Shown one piece after another: positions 14,950 to 22,316 of a DNA stretch of 64,000 nt. The stretch is from Actinomycetota bacterium. Its GTDB lineage: Bacteria; Actinomycetota; Thermoleophilia; Solirubrobacterales; Solirubrobacteraceae. The DNA is taken from assembly GCA_005883215.1 (NCBI GenBank), contig VAYS01000007.1, positions 1 through 64,000 of the forward strand. Reading direction: 5' to 3'. The first letter of the stretch is position 1, and the number at the start of each line of letters is the position of its first letter. Position numbers and translations under genes: made by a program. The notes below the pieces were generated by a model. It did no database searches. It saw nothing but the letters and a program-made list of their open reading frames with translations, and was not told the DNA's origin.

Positions 14950-17700
14950 TCAGCCGCGCCCGATCCCGAGGACCGAGACGTTTCCGTGGCGACGCGGGCG
15001 CTCCTGGCGCCCGAGCCGGTCGACCGCGCCCACCCGGACCGTGTAGCGCCCGGATGGCACGTGCAGCCGCAGGGCCAGCCGCCAGCGGCTCGTGCCCCGG
15101 GCCAGCAGCCGCACCGGGCGCCGACAGGAGCGCCGGCGTCCGAGCCGCCCGCTGGCGAGCACGAAGCGGCAGCCACCCCGGGCCCGGCGCTCGATGCTCA
15201 CGCTGACGCGCACCACCCGCGCACAGCGGCCTCCGCGCGCGCGCCCGGACAGCCGCAGGCGCCCGCGGCCCAGGCGGATCCGCTTGGCGATCGCCGAGCG
15301 CGGGCCGGGCCCGGCGCACCGGGCCCGCCGGCTGAGGGCGGCCGTGGCGCGGCCGGCGGGCAGCTGACCGAGCCCGGCGGCGGCGCTGGCCGGCAGCACG
15401 CCGGCGCGGATGCCGGCCTCGATCCCGATCGGGGTGATGCCGCCCGCGCCGGGGGCGGTGCAGTCGCCGTTGGGTGGACCCCCGGCGTCCGCGCGCCGGC
15501 CACCAAGGGCGTTGCTTTCCCCCAGCCGCGGGAACACGTCGAGGTAGTAGCGATGCGCGACACAGCCGTTCTCGGCGAAGGTCATCATCCCTCGGGTGGT
15601 TATGTCGGGGCCGGGCTGCGGCTCGCCGTCGTAGTCCATGAACACTCCGGTGGCGTCGACCGCGCGACCCCCGAAGCCCGCCGTCCCCGGCGCTCCGATC
15701 AGGGTCCCACTGGCCGGGTCCAGGGCGCTGGCGCCGGCGTCGGGCACCAGGATTCCGACCGCCCCGGTGGGCCAATGCGAGTAGGTGCCGTTGGCGAGCA
15801 CGAAGCGCCCCGGTGCGATGTGGGCGGCGGCGTCCTTCTGGGCATCGAGCATCGCCGCGTCGCGGTTGGCGACGTCGTTGGCCCCCGTCGGACCGACGGA
15901 CTCCGACTCGAGTTTGTGGCGATGACCCGCCTGGTCGACGTAACAGGAGTCGTTGTTGAACAGGCCAGGCGGGTTGCGACTTGGGTCATTGCTGTTACCG
16001 GTGGCGAACGCCCAGGCCGGGATCAAGTATCCGATCAGGTCGTCGGCGAGCCCCACCTGAAGGCGAAAGACGCCGTTGGCGTGCCAGGTGGGCACCGCCG
16101 GGTTCGGGCGGGGACAGCTCTCCTCGTCCTGCCCGAACGGCGATCCCAGCATCAGCGCGGGAAACGCCTCGCCGGGGTTGTGGATGAGCTGTAGGTCGGG
16201 CCCGATGTTGGTGTAGCCCACATAAGTGCGGAACTGATTCGAGGCCGTGGGGGTGATGGCGCCATTGGGAACCGGGGCCACCGGATTGCCGCTCGGGTCG
16301 CATGCATAGCCTTGGCGCCTTCCGAACTCGCCGGCAGCGGCCAGCGCCACGAAGCCGTTGTTCTCCAGCGGCACGCAGATCTGCTGGCGGTCGAGCCGCA
16401 CCGTTCCGGGGGTCAGCCGCTGGCCTACCGAGGCTGCGGCGATCACGTTGTCGGCGAAGCGCTGACCGGTCGCCTGAGCCTGGGGGTACTTGATGGCCGG
16501 GTCGCCCGAGTTGTTGTCCGCGCCGTTGTCGATCAGTGGGGGATCGGTCTGAGGGTCCTCCTCGGAGCCGTTGTCGCCCACCAGGAACATCGATAGGCCG
16601 GAAAGGCGGGCGTCCAAGGAGCGCTGAAGCGACCCCGGCCAGTCGGCGCTGATGATCGCCCCAGCGTGTCCCATCTCCTGGTTGTGGGCGGCCTGGCTCA
16701 TGATCGTGAAGATCGGCGTGCCGTCTGGCCGCCGCGCCTGCAGCACGCCCATCTTGGTGTCCACGGCCGCGACCCGGTTGTCGAAGCGCGCGATGGTCGG
16801 GTTGGCCACCGACGTGGGGAACTGGTCGGAGATCCGCTGGGACAGACCGGAGAGCAGCGGGTACAGGCTGCCCGACTGCCCGTCCGGGATCGGGCCCTGA
16901 GCCTGGCTGGCGTACAGCTGGGCGGGCTGCAGGTGGTGGATGGCGTCGTGGGCGGCGCTGGCGATCCGATCGGCCAGGTAGTTCATGTAGTACTCGTCGA
17001 CGCCCGAGCGAAGACCCACCCCCAGCGGAGTGGTCAGCGCCCCGTAGAGGCCAATGCTGTCGGGCGAGCTCTCGTTGTGGTTGGCCGAGACGACCAGGTC
17101 AGCGTCGTCCTTGTAGGTGCCGGCCAGGTCGGCGCGCGCCAGGTCGGTGTAGTAGTCGAACACGCCGATCTGGGCCACCGAGACGTAGACCACCGGCTTG
17201 TCCCGTCCGTCGGCGATCGCCACGGCGCGCGCCTCGATGTCGTCGTGCACCGTGGTGACCGGACCGTTGTTGTTGTCGGCGTATATGCCGTCCCAGTGGC
17301 CGTTGCCGTTGTTGTCGCAGTAGGGCTCCGGTGGACCGCTGGGCGCGCCGGTGAGGCTGAACCCGGGGTCCCACTGCCGGTTGCCGTTCTGATCGATGAA
17401 CGGCTCTTGCAGGGCGAACTGTCCCTGCCCGAACGGCGCCCCTCCACAGGGTCCGAGGGCGGGGTCGTTGGCCACGGACCCGGCCGAAGGCGGTGTGGTC
17501 GCCGCCTGACCGGCCCCAGCGTAGAAGTCGACCGCTGAAGCCGGCCCCGCGCCCCAGCCCAGCACCAGCACCAGACAGCCGAGCGTGGCCGGTACCCCGA
17601 TCCGTGCGCCGATCGCGACCAGAAAGGTGCTCGGCGCGGCTCGCCTGGGCGCCGAGCGCTCGTTGACCCGTGACCCGATGGGGATGTTGTAGCGCGTCAT
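14950..17700 (-). CDS. Large secreted ceramidase-superfamily-like protein with calcium-type loops and Arg/Cys C-terminal module
   Basis: A secreted protein of about 916 residues. After a signal peptide ending near 'GAGPASA', it opens 'VDFYAGAGQAATTPPSAG', which echoes the 'GRADITPP' opening of neutral ceramidases, and contains 'SANHNESSPDS', 'MSQAAHNQEMG', 'GDNGSEEDPQ' and 'HNPGEAFPALMLG', the same order of His and Gly blocks as in the family but diverged. Two Asp/Asn-rich loops, 'DQNGNRQWDPG' and 'DNNGNGHWDG', look like calcium sites. The last 120 or so residues are Arg-rich with four Cys and a 'RYTVRVGAVDRLGRQ' end, a beta-type module. ATG 17700 or 17709 are both possible. It follows egtD, but the role is unknown. 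Confidence 0.75.
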   Translation of the reverse strand: MTRYNIPIGSRVNERSAPRRAAPSTFLVAIGARIGVPATLGCLVLVLGWGAGPASAVDFYAGAGQAATTPPSAGSVANDPALGPCGGAPFGQGQFALQEPFIDQNGNRQWDPGFSLTGAPSGPPEPYCDNNGNGHWDGIYADNNNGPVTTVHDDIEARAVAIADGRDKPVVYVSVAQIGVFDYYTDLARADLAGTYKDDADLVVSANHNESSPDSIGLYGALTTPLGVGLRSGVDEYYMNYLADRIASAAHDAIHHLQPAQLYASQAQGPIPDGQSGSLYPLLSGLSQRISDQFPTSVANPTIARFDNRVAAVDTKMGVLQARRPDGTPIFTIMSQAAHNQEMGHAGAIISADWPGSLQRSLDARLSGLSMFLVGDNGSEEDPQTDPPLIDNGADNNSGDPAIKYPQAQATGQRFADNVIAAASVGQRLTPGTVRLDRQQICVPLENNGFVALAAAGEFGRRQGYACDPSGNPVAPVPNGAITPTASNQFRTYVGYTNIGPDLQLIHNPGEAFPALMLGSPFGQDEESCPRPNPAVPTWHANGVFRLQVGLADDLIGYLIPAWAFATGNSNDPSRNPPGLFNNDSCYVDQAGHRHKLESESVGPTGANDVANRDAAMLDAQKDAAAHIAPGRFVLANGTYSHWPTGAVGILVPDAGASALDPASGTLIGAPGTAGFGGRAVDATGVFMDYDGEPQPGPDITTRGMMTFAENGCVAHRYYLDVFPRLGESNALGGRRADAGGPPNGDCTAPGAGGITPIGIEAGIRAGVLPASAAAGLGQLPAGRATAALSRRARCAGPGPRSAIAKRIRLGRGRLRLSGRARGGRCARVVRVSVSIERRARGGCRFVLASGRLGRRRSCRRPVRLLARGTSRWRLALRLHVPSGRYTVRVGAVDRLGRQERPRRHGNVSVLGIGRG

Positions 17701-17796
17701 CGCGCGCATTACGAGGTGACGCCCAGTGGCTGTCGCTCGCCTGACCTCAAAGCGGCCTCGCTCGCCGGCTCGACTCGAGGCCGGCAGGTCTCCCAC

Positions 17797-18795
17797 TCAG
17801 CCCGTCGGTCGCGCCAGCGACAGGGCGAACATCTCCTGTGGGTCGGTGTACCAGTCGGCGAGTTCCAGTCCGGCGGCGGCGAGGTCGCCCTGAACGCGGT
17901 CGGAGGTGAACTTGGCGCTGACCTCGGTGCGCATCTCCTCGCCGGCGGCGAACGAGACCTCGAGGTCCAGCGCCCCCACCCGCACCGTCTGCGCGCGCAC
18001 GGAGCGCAAGCGCATCTCCACCCACTCGTGACGCCGGTCGAAGAACGCCACGTGGTCAAAGCACTCGGGCCGAAAGTCGGCGTCGAGCTCGCGGTTGACC
18101 ACGTGCAGGACGTTGCGGTTGAACTCGGCGGTCACGCCTTGGGAGTCGTCGTAGGCGGCCTCGATCACCCCGGGGTCCTTTACCAGGTCGCACCCCAGCA
18201 GCAGGTGGTCCTCGGGGCCAAGCAGGCGGGCCATCGTCCGCAACATCCGCCGGCGGCTGCCGGGAGTGAAGTTGCCCAGGGTGCCGCCGAGGAAGGCCAG
18301 AAGCCGGGCACCGCTGGCCACCGGGACCTCGTCCAGGTGGCGCTCGAAGTCGCCGATCAGGCCGTGGACCTCGAGGCCCGGGTACTCGGCCACCAGCGCC
18401 TCGGCGCTGGTGCGGACCATCGACTCGGTGACGTCGACCGGGATGTATCGGCGCAGGTGCCCCGCCGAGGCCATCGCGTCGAGCAACAGACGCGTCTTGG
18501 CCGCCGTGCCCGACCCGAGCTCGACCAGCTCGACCGCCTGGGTGCAAGCGGCGATCTGCGGCGCCGAGCCCTCCAGGATCGAGCGCTCGGCGCGCGTGGG
18601 GTAGTACTCGGGCAGCTCGCAGATGCGGTCAAACAGCTGCGCGCCGCGGCTGTCATAGAAGTGCTTGGGCGGCAGCTCCTTGAACGGCCGCGTGAGGCCG
18701 TCGAGCACGTCATCGGCCAGCGAGCGCTCGCCCCCGGGCGCCAGATGGGTGTCGATCCGGATCGGAGGTTCGGCGGTCTGGGAGATCCCGGCCAT
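17797..18795 (-). CDS. egtD: L-histidine N-alpha-methyltransferase EgtD
   Basis: A 332-residue EgtD, the SAM-dependent enzyme that trimethylates histidine to hercynine, the first step of ergothioneine synthesis. Diagnostic stretches: 'LPPKHFYDSRGAQLFDRI', 'PEYYPTRAERSIL', SAM motif 'ELVELGSGTAAKTRLLLDA', 'YIPVDVTESMVR', and 'LLAFLGGTLGNFTPG'. The C-terminal domain has 'AFFDRRHEWVEMRLRS', which helps bind histidine. Start ATG 18795 and length fit. It lies 18 bases after egtB in the same direction, so the two are cotranscribed. Cytoplasmic. Confidence 0.96.
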   Translation of the reverse strand: MAGISQTAEPPIRIDTHLAPGGERSLADDVLDGLTRPFKELPPKHFYDSRGAQLFDRICELPEYYPTRAERSILEGSAPQIAACTQAVELVELGSGTAAKTRLLLDAMASAGHLRRYIPVDVTESMVRTSAEALVAEYPGLEVHGLIGDFERHLDEVPVASGARLLAFLGGTLGNFTPGSRRRMLRTMARLLGPEDHLLLGCDLVKDPGVIEAAYDDSQGVTAEFNRNVLHVVNRELDADFRPECFDHVAFFDRRHEWVEMRLRSVRAQTVRVGALDLEVSFAAGEEMRTEVSAKFTSDRVQGDLAAAGLELADWYTDPQEMFALSLARPTG

Positions 18796-18813
18796 CGGCG
18801 AATCCTTGGCCGC

Positions 18814-20130
18814 TCAGGCGTCCTTTGCCAGGCGCACGCCGGCGAAGATCTGCCGTCGAGGGGCGAAGTCCCAGTTGCGAAACGTCGGCGTGGCCACCCG
18901 GCTGTGCGAGGCCCACGAGCCGCCGCGCAGGACCTTGTAGCGGCCGCCGAAGAAGACCTCGGAGTACTCGCGGTAGGGATGGGCGACGAAGCCCGGGTAG
19001 GCGCCGAAGTCGGTGGCCGTCCACTCCCACACGTCGCCCACCATTCCCGACGCCCCACACGGCGAGCACCCGTCGGGCTGGGCCCCGGCGCCCGCGGTGC
19101 CGAAGAGGCCGCTATCGATCAGGTTGGCCCGCCCGGCGCGCCCGGCGTCCTGCCCCCACGGCCAGGGCCGCTGGCGCTGGGCGTCGGCATCCCAGCACGC
19201 GGCGGCCTCCCACTCGGCCTCGGTGGGCAGGCGAGCCCCGTGGGCGCGGGCGAAGGCATCGGCCTCGAACCAGCTGACTTGGATCACCGGACGCTCGAGG
19301 GCCAGGGGGGCGCGCCCGGCCAGGCGCCACTCACACCAGCCGTCGGGCGTCATCTCCCAGGCGCCGGGATGGGCGGTCGCGGACTCCCGGCGCCAGCTCC
19401 AGCCCTCCTCACTCCACCACTCGCGGCGGTCATAGCCGCCGGCCTGCATCCACTCCAGCCACGCCCCGTTGGTCACCGGGGTGCGCCCGACGCGAAAGTC
19501 ATCGAGCGTCACCTCGTGGGCCAGGCGCTCGTTGTCATAGGCAAAGCGCGCCAGCCCAGGGTCGGCGCCCATGCGCACCGGCCCAGAAGGGCCGTCGAGG
19601 AGCTCCAGCCCGGTGTAACCGTCCGGGGCGCCCGGCGGCTGGCCCCGCTCGGGGGGCCGCCAGCCCGCAAGACGGGCCAGGCTCAGCGTCTGGAGCATGG
19701 TCTCGTGGTGCTGGTGCTCGTGCTGAATGACCATCTCGTGCAGCGTGCCGTCGCCCACGCCCTGGCGATCGATCACGGCCAGCGTGCGCTCGCGCACGCG
19801 CTCCAGGTAGTCGATGGCCCCCCCGCGCCGAAGCGGGCGCACGTCGCCGCGGCGCGCTCGCGGGGTCTCGATCGCGTCGTAGACGTGGGCGAGCTCGGGG
19901 TGCCGGGACCGCTCGCCGCCCCAGCGCTGCACGAGCCACAACTCCTCATAGGCGGCGATGTGGCCCAGATCCCACACCAGCGGGCTCATCAGCGGTGAGT
20001 GGACGCGCTCTAGATCCGGATCTGAGATCTCGCGCACCAGATCGAGCGTGCACCGGCGCGCGCGCTCCAGACCAACCCGGGCGGCGGGCACGTCGAGCAC
20101 GGGCGCGTCAGAGGCGATCGGCGTGCCCAT
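18814..20130 (-). CDS. egtB: Hercynine sulfoxide synthase EgtB
   Basis: A 438-residue two-domain protein: an N-terminal DinB-like four-helix domain (residues about 15-165) and a C-terminal FGE-sulfatase-like domain (about 185-435, 'TNGAWLEWMQAGGYD', 'LPTEAEWEAAA', 'VGDVWEWTATDF', 'VLRGGSWASH'). EgtB uses iron and oxygen to join hercynine to gamma-glutamylcysteine or cysteine as a sulfoxide. The iron ligands come from 'DLGHIAAYEELW' and the cluster 'HEHQHHETML'. It leads the egtB-egtD pair. The classical neighbours egtA, egtC and egtE are absent here, so either they lie elsewhere or this enzyme uses cysteine directly. Confidence 0.95.
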   Translation of the reverse strand: MGTPIASDAPVLDVPAARVGLERARRCTLDLVREISDPDLERVHSPLMSPLVWDLGHIAAYEELWLVQRWGGERSRHPELAHVYDAIETPRARRGDVRPLRRGGAIDYLERVRERTLAVIDRQGVGDGTLHEMVIQHEHQHHETMLQTLSLARLAGWRPPERGQPPGAPDGYTGLELLDGPSGPVRMGADPGLARFAYDNERLAHEVTLDDFRVGRTPVTNGAWLEWMQAGGYDRREWWSEEGWSWRRESATAHPGAWEMTPDGWCEWRLAGRAPLALERPVIQVSWFEADAFARAHGARLPTEAEWEAAACWDADAQRQRPWPWGQDAGRAGRANLIDSGLFGTAGAGAQPDGCSPCGASGMVGDVWEWTATDFGAYPGFVAHPYREYSEVFFGGRYKVLRGGSWASHSRVATPTFRNWDFAPRRQIFAGVRLAKDA

Positions 20131-20224
20131 GGCGTCGACGCGACGCTAGCGCAAGCCGAGGGCGGGAGTAAAGCCGGCCGCCCAGGCCCCAGGCGCTCGG
20201 TCACCGCTCTCGCGCGCGCCGGCG

Positions 20225-20902
20225 CTAGTCGCGTCCGCCTCCCAGCAGCGAGAGCATGAACAGGAAGATATTGAATATGTCCAGAAAGATCCCGGCCGCG
20301 ATCGGCACCGCGCTCGCCATCTCCGCCCGGCGCAGGCGGTTGAAATCGAAGATCGTGTACGCGCCAAACAGGGCCAGACCCAGCCCGGCGTAGATCACGT
20401 GGCCCCCGGGGATCGCCACCAGCGTCAGCACCAGCCCCAGGACGATCAGCCCCAGCAGGAGCCAGAACAGCGTGCGCGCCCACGAGGACAGGTCCCGCCG
20501 CGTGGCGTAGCCGTAGGCGCCGAAGCCGCCGACGAACAGGGCGGTGGCACCGGTGGCCTGCCAGAGCACGTCGGGCTGGCTGCGGGCGTAGACGGCCAGC
20601 ACCGGAGCCACCGCCATGCCGAGCAGCAGGCCCATCGCGAACAGGAGCCCAATGGCCAGCTGCTCGCGTCGGCGGCTGGTCGCGATGTTCAGACCGATGA
20701 TGCACACCAGAGCCCCGATGAAGAAGGCGATGCCGACGCCGCCGGTCATGTTGCGCCCGACGTAGGCCCCCCCGGCGGCGAACGCCACCGTGACGGCGAC
20801 CAGGCCCATCACCTGGCCGAAGACGGCTCGCGCGCTCGCAGCCGCCGAGTCGCCGAAGGCGCGACCTGCGCCACCGTAGCCAAGCTCCTCGTATGTCGGC
20901 AT
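20225..20902 (-). CDS. Bax inhibitor-1/YccA family membrane protein
   Basis: A 225-residue integral membrane protein with seven hydrophobic segments, the hallmark of the BI-1/YccA (TMBIM) family, which includes pH-sensitive calcium leak proteins and, in E. coli, the FtsH modulator YccA. Family motifs: 'FGQVMGLVAVTVAFAAGGAYVG', 'IFDFNRLRR' in the penultimate loop and 'DIFNIFLFMLSLLGG' at the end. ATG 20902 has a nearby GGAG (in 'CAAGGAGACGGC'). The 71-base gap to the histidine phosphatase gene upstream suggests it may have its own promoter. The molecular role in this organism is unknown. Confidence 0.92.
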   Translation of the reverse strand: MPTYEELGYGGAGRAFGDSAAASARAVFGQVMGLVAVTVAFAAGGAYVGRNMTGGVGIAFFIGALVCIIGLNIATSRRREQLAIGLLFAMGLLLGMAVAPVLAVYARSQPDVLWQATGATALFVGGFGAYGYATRRDLSSWARTLFWLLLGLIVLGLVLTLVAIPGGHVIYAGLGLALFGAYTIFDFNRLRRAEMASAVPIAAGIFLDIFNIFLFMLSLLGGGRD

Positions 20903-20973
20903 GCCGTCTCCTTGCTCTTGCGGGTTATCCCGCTGGCGATCTTAGGCGCTGGGGCCGTCGATGCCGCGTTTTG

Positions 20974-21540
20974 TCACCCTGTTTTTACGGTCTGGTTCCA
21001 GCGCCAGATCACCCGGGTCTCGCGCTCGTGGCCGAGCACGCTGATCGAAGCGGTGCTCAGCGCCAGCAGCCCCCCGTCGGATCCGGGCAGGCCGAGCCAG
21101 CGCGCGCCGAGAACGCGCAGCACGTGGCCGTGGGCGAACACGGCGCTATCGGCCTCGCCCCCGTCGAGCTCGGCCACCACCGGGTCGACGCGGGCAGCGA
21201 CATCCTCGGCGGTCTCGCCTTGCGGACAACCGTCTCGCCACAGCAGCCAGCCGGGTCGCTGGGCCCGGATCTCCGGCGTGGTCAGGCCCTCGTAGGCGCC
21301 GTAGTCCCACTCCAGCAGCTCGGCGCGCTCGCGGGCTCCGCCCCCCAGACCCGCCAGCTCGCAAGTTTCTCGCGCGCGCGACATCGGGCTGGTCAGCACG
21401 GTGCCAAAGCGCTCGCCGGCCAGCAGCTCTCCCAGGCGCCGCGCGGCCCGGCGCCCGGCGTCGGTGAGCGGTAGGTCGGTGCGCCCGGTGTGGCGGCCCG
21501 AGGCGCTCCATTCCGTCTCGGCGTGACGGATCAGGAACAC
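20974..21540 (-). CDS. Histidine phosphatase family protein
   Basis: A 188-residue phosphoglycerate-mutase-like phosphatase. The phospho-accepting His is in 'FLIRHAETEWSASGRHTGRTD'-type motif (Arg-His-Ala-Glu-Thr), the second Arg in 'VLTSPMSRARETCEL', the Glu in 'LLEWDYGAYEG' and the second His in 'VFAHGHVLRVLGARW'. GTG 21540 sits four residues before the RHA motif, as usual in the family. It is the last gene of the sugar-catabolic run (56 bases after pgl), so it may remove phosphate from a sugar phosphate of that pathway, but the substrate cannot be read from sequence. Confidence 0.92.
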   Translation of the reverse strand: MFLIRHAETEWSASGRHTGRTDLPLTDAGRRAARRLGELLAGERFGTVLTSPMSRARETCELAGLGGGARERAELLEWDYGAYEGLTTPEIRAQRPGWLLWRDGCPQGETAEDVAARVDPVVAELDGGEADSAVFAHGHVLRVLGARWLGLPGSDGGLLALSTASISVLGHERETRVIWRWNQTVKTG

Positions 21541-21596
21541 CCGGCCGACGCGTGTTCGGTCGTGGGCGGCGCCGGATCCGGGACCGGCGGCGATGC

Positions 21597-22316
21597 TTAG
21601 CTCCTTCGCGCCGGCGCCGGCGCCGCGGCGTCGTCGACGATGACGTCCAGGCGACCGGCCCGGAGCAGGCTGGCGGGCACGCTGCGGTCGGGCCCCGCCA
21701 ACACGGCCGCGACCGCGTCGCCTTTGGCCGCCCCGGTGGCCAGCAGCAGGCAGCGCCGGGCGGCGAGCAGGACACCCAGGGTAAGGGTCACCCGCTCGGG
21801 CGGGGGCTTGGGTGCGTCGTGAACGCCCACGCAGATCTCGCCCCCGGCGTCAAGCGCCGGGCCTCCGGGAAACAGCGAGGCGGTGTGTCCGTCCTCCCCC
21901 AGCCCCAGCAGGGCCAAGTCGAGCACGGGCCGGCCGTGCTCGTCGCTGGGTAGGCGCTCCCGCAGCTGGTCGGCGTAGGCGGCGGCGCCCCGGTCGGGCC
22001 CGAGCTCGGCCGGGATGCGATGCACCTGCTCGGACGGGATGGCGGCCCGGTCGATCAGCGCCTCGCGCACCATGCGGTAATTGGACTCCGGGTCCTCGGG
22101 CTCGACGCAGCGCTCGTCCCCGAACCACAGCTCGATCCCCCTCCAGTCCTTCATGCGCTGGGCCAGCAGCTCGTAGGTCCGCCGCGGCGTGTTTCCCCCG
22201 GCGAGCGCCAGGTGGGCGGCGGCGCGCTCGCGGCGGGCGGCGTCGAGCAGACGCTCCAGCACCTCGGCCGCCCGAGCGCACGCGGCCTCGGGATCGGCCA
22301 GCGTGGTCACCCGCAT
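21597..22316 (-). CDS. pgl: 6-phosphogluconolactonase
   Basis: A 239-residue DevB/NagB-type lactonase that hydrolyses 6-phosphogluconolactone to 6-phosphogluconate, the second oxidative pentose phosphate step. Family blocks: 'HLALAGGNTPRRTYELLA' (phosphate-binding), 'IELWFGDERCVEPEDPESNYRM' and 'LALLGLGEDGHTASLFPG'. The ATG shares a base with the stop of the GH15 gene (TGATG), so translation is coupled; reading further upstream in frame is Arg/Gly-rich and not a protein. It acts directly after Zwf, whose gene lies three genes upstream. Confidence 0.95.
   Translation of the reverse strand: MRVTTLADPEAACARAAEVLERLLDAARRERAAAHLALAGGNTPRRTYELLAQRMKDWRGIELWFGDERCVEPEDPESNYRMVREALIDRAAIPSEQVHRIPAELGPDRGAAAYADQLRERLPSDEHGRPVLDLALLGLGEDGHTASLFPGGPALDAGGEICVGVHDAPKPPPERVTLTLGVLLAARRCLLLATGAAKGDAVAAVLAGPDRSVPASLLRAGRLDVIVDDAAAPAPARRS

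Noticed and set aside
18814-20130. Selenoneine enzyme SenA instead of EgtB
   Set aside because: SenA resembles EgtB, but the adjacent gene is egtD and there is no senB-like glycosyltransferase or selD neighbour.
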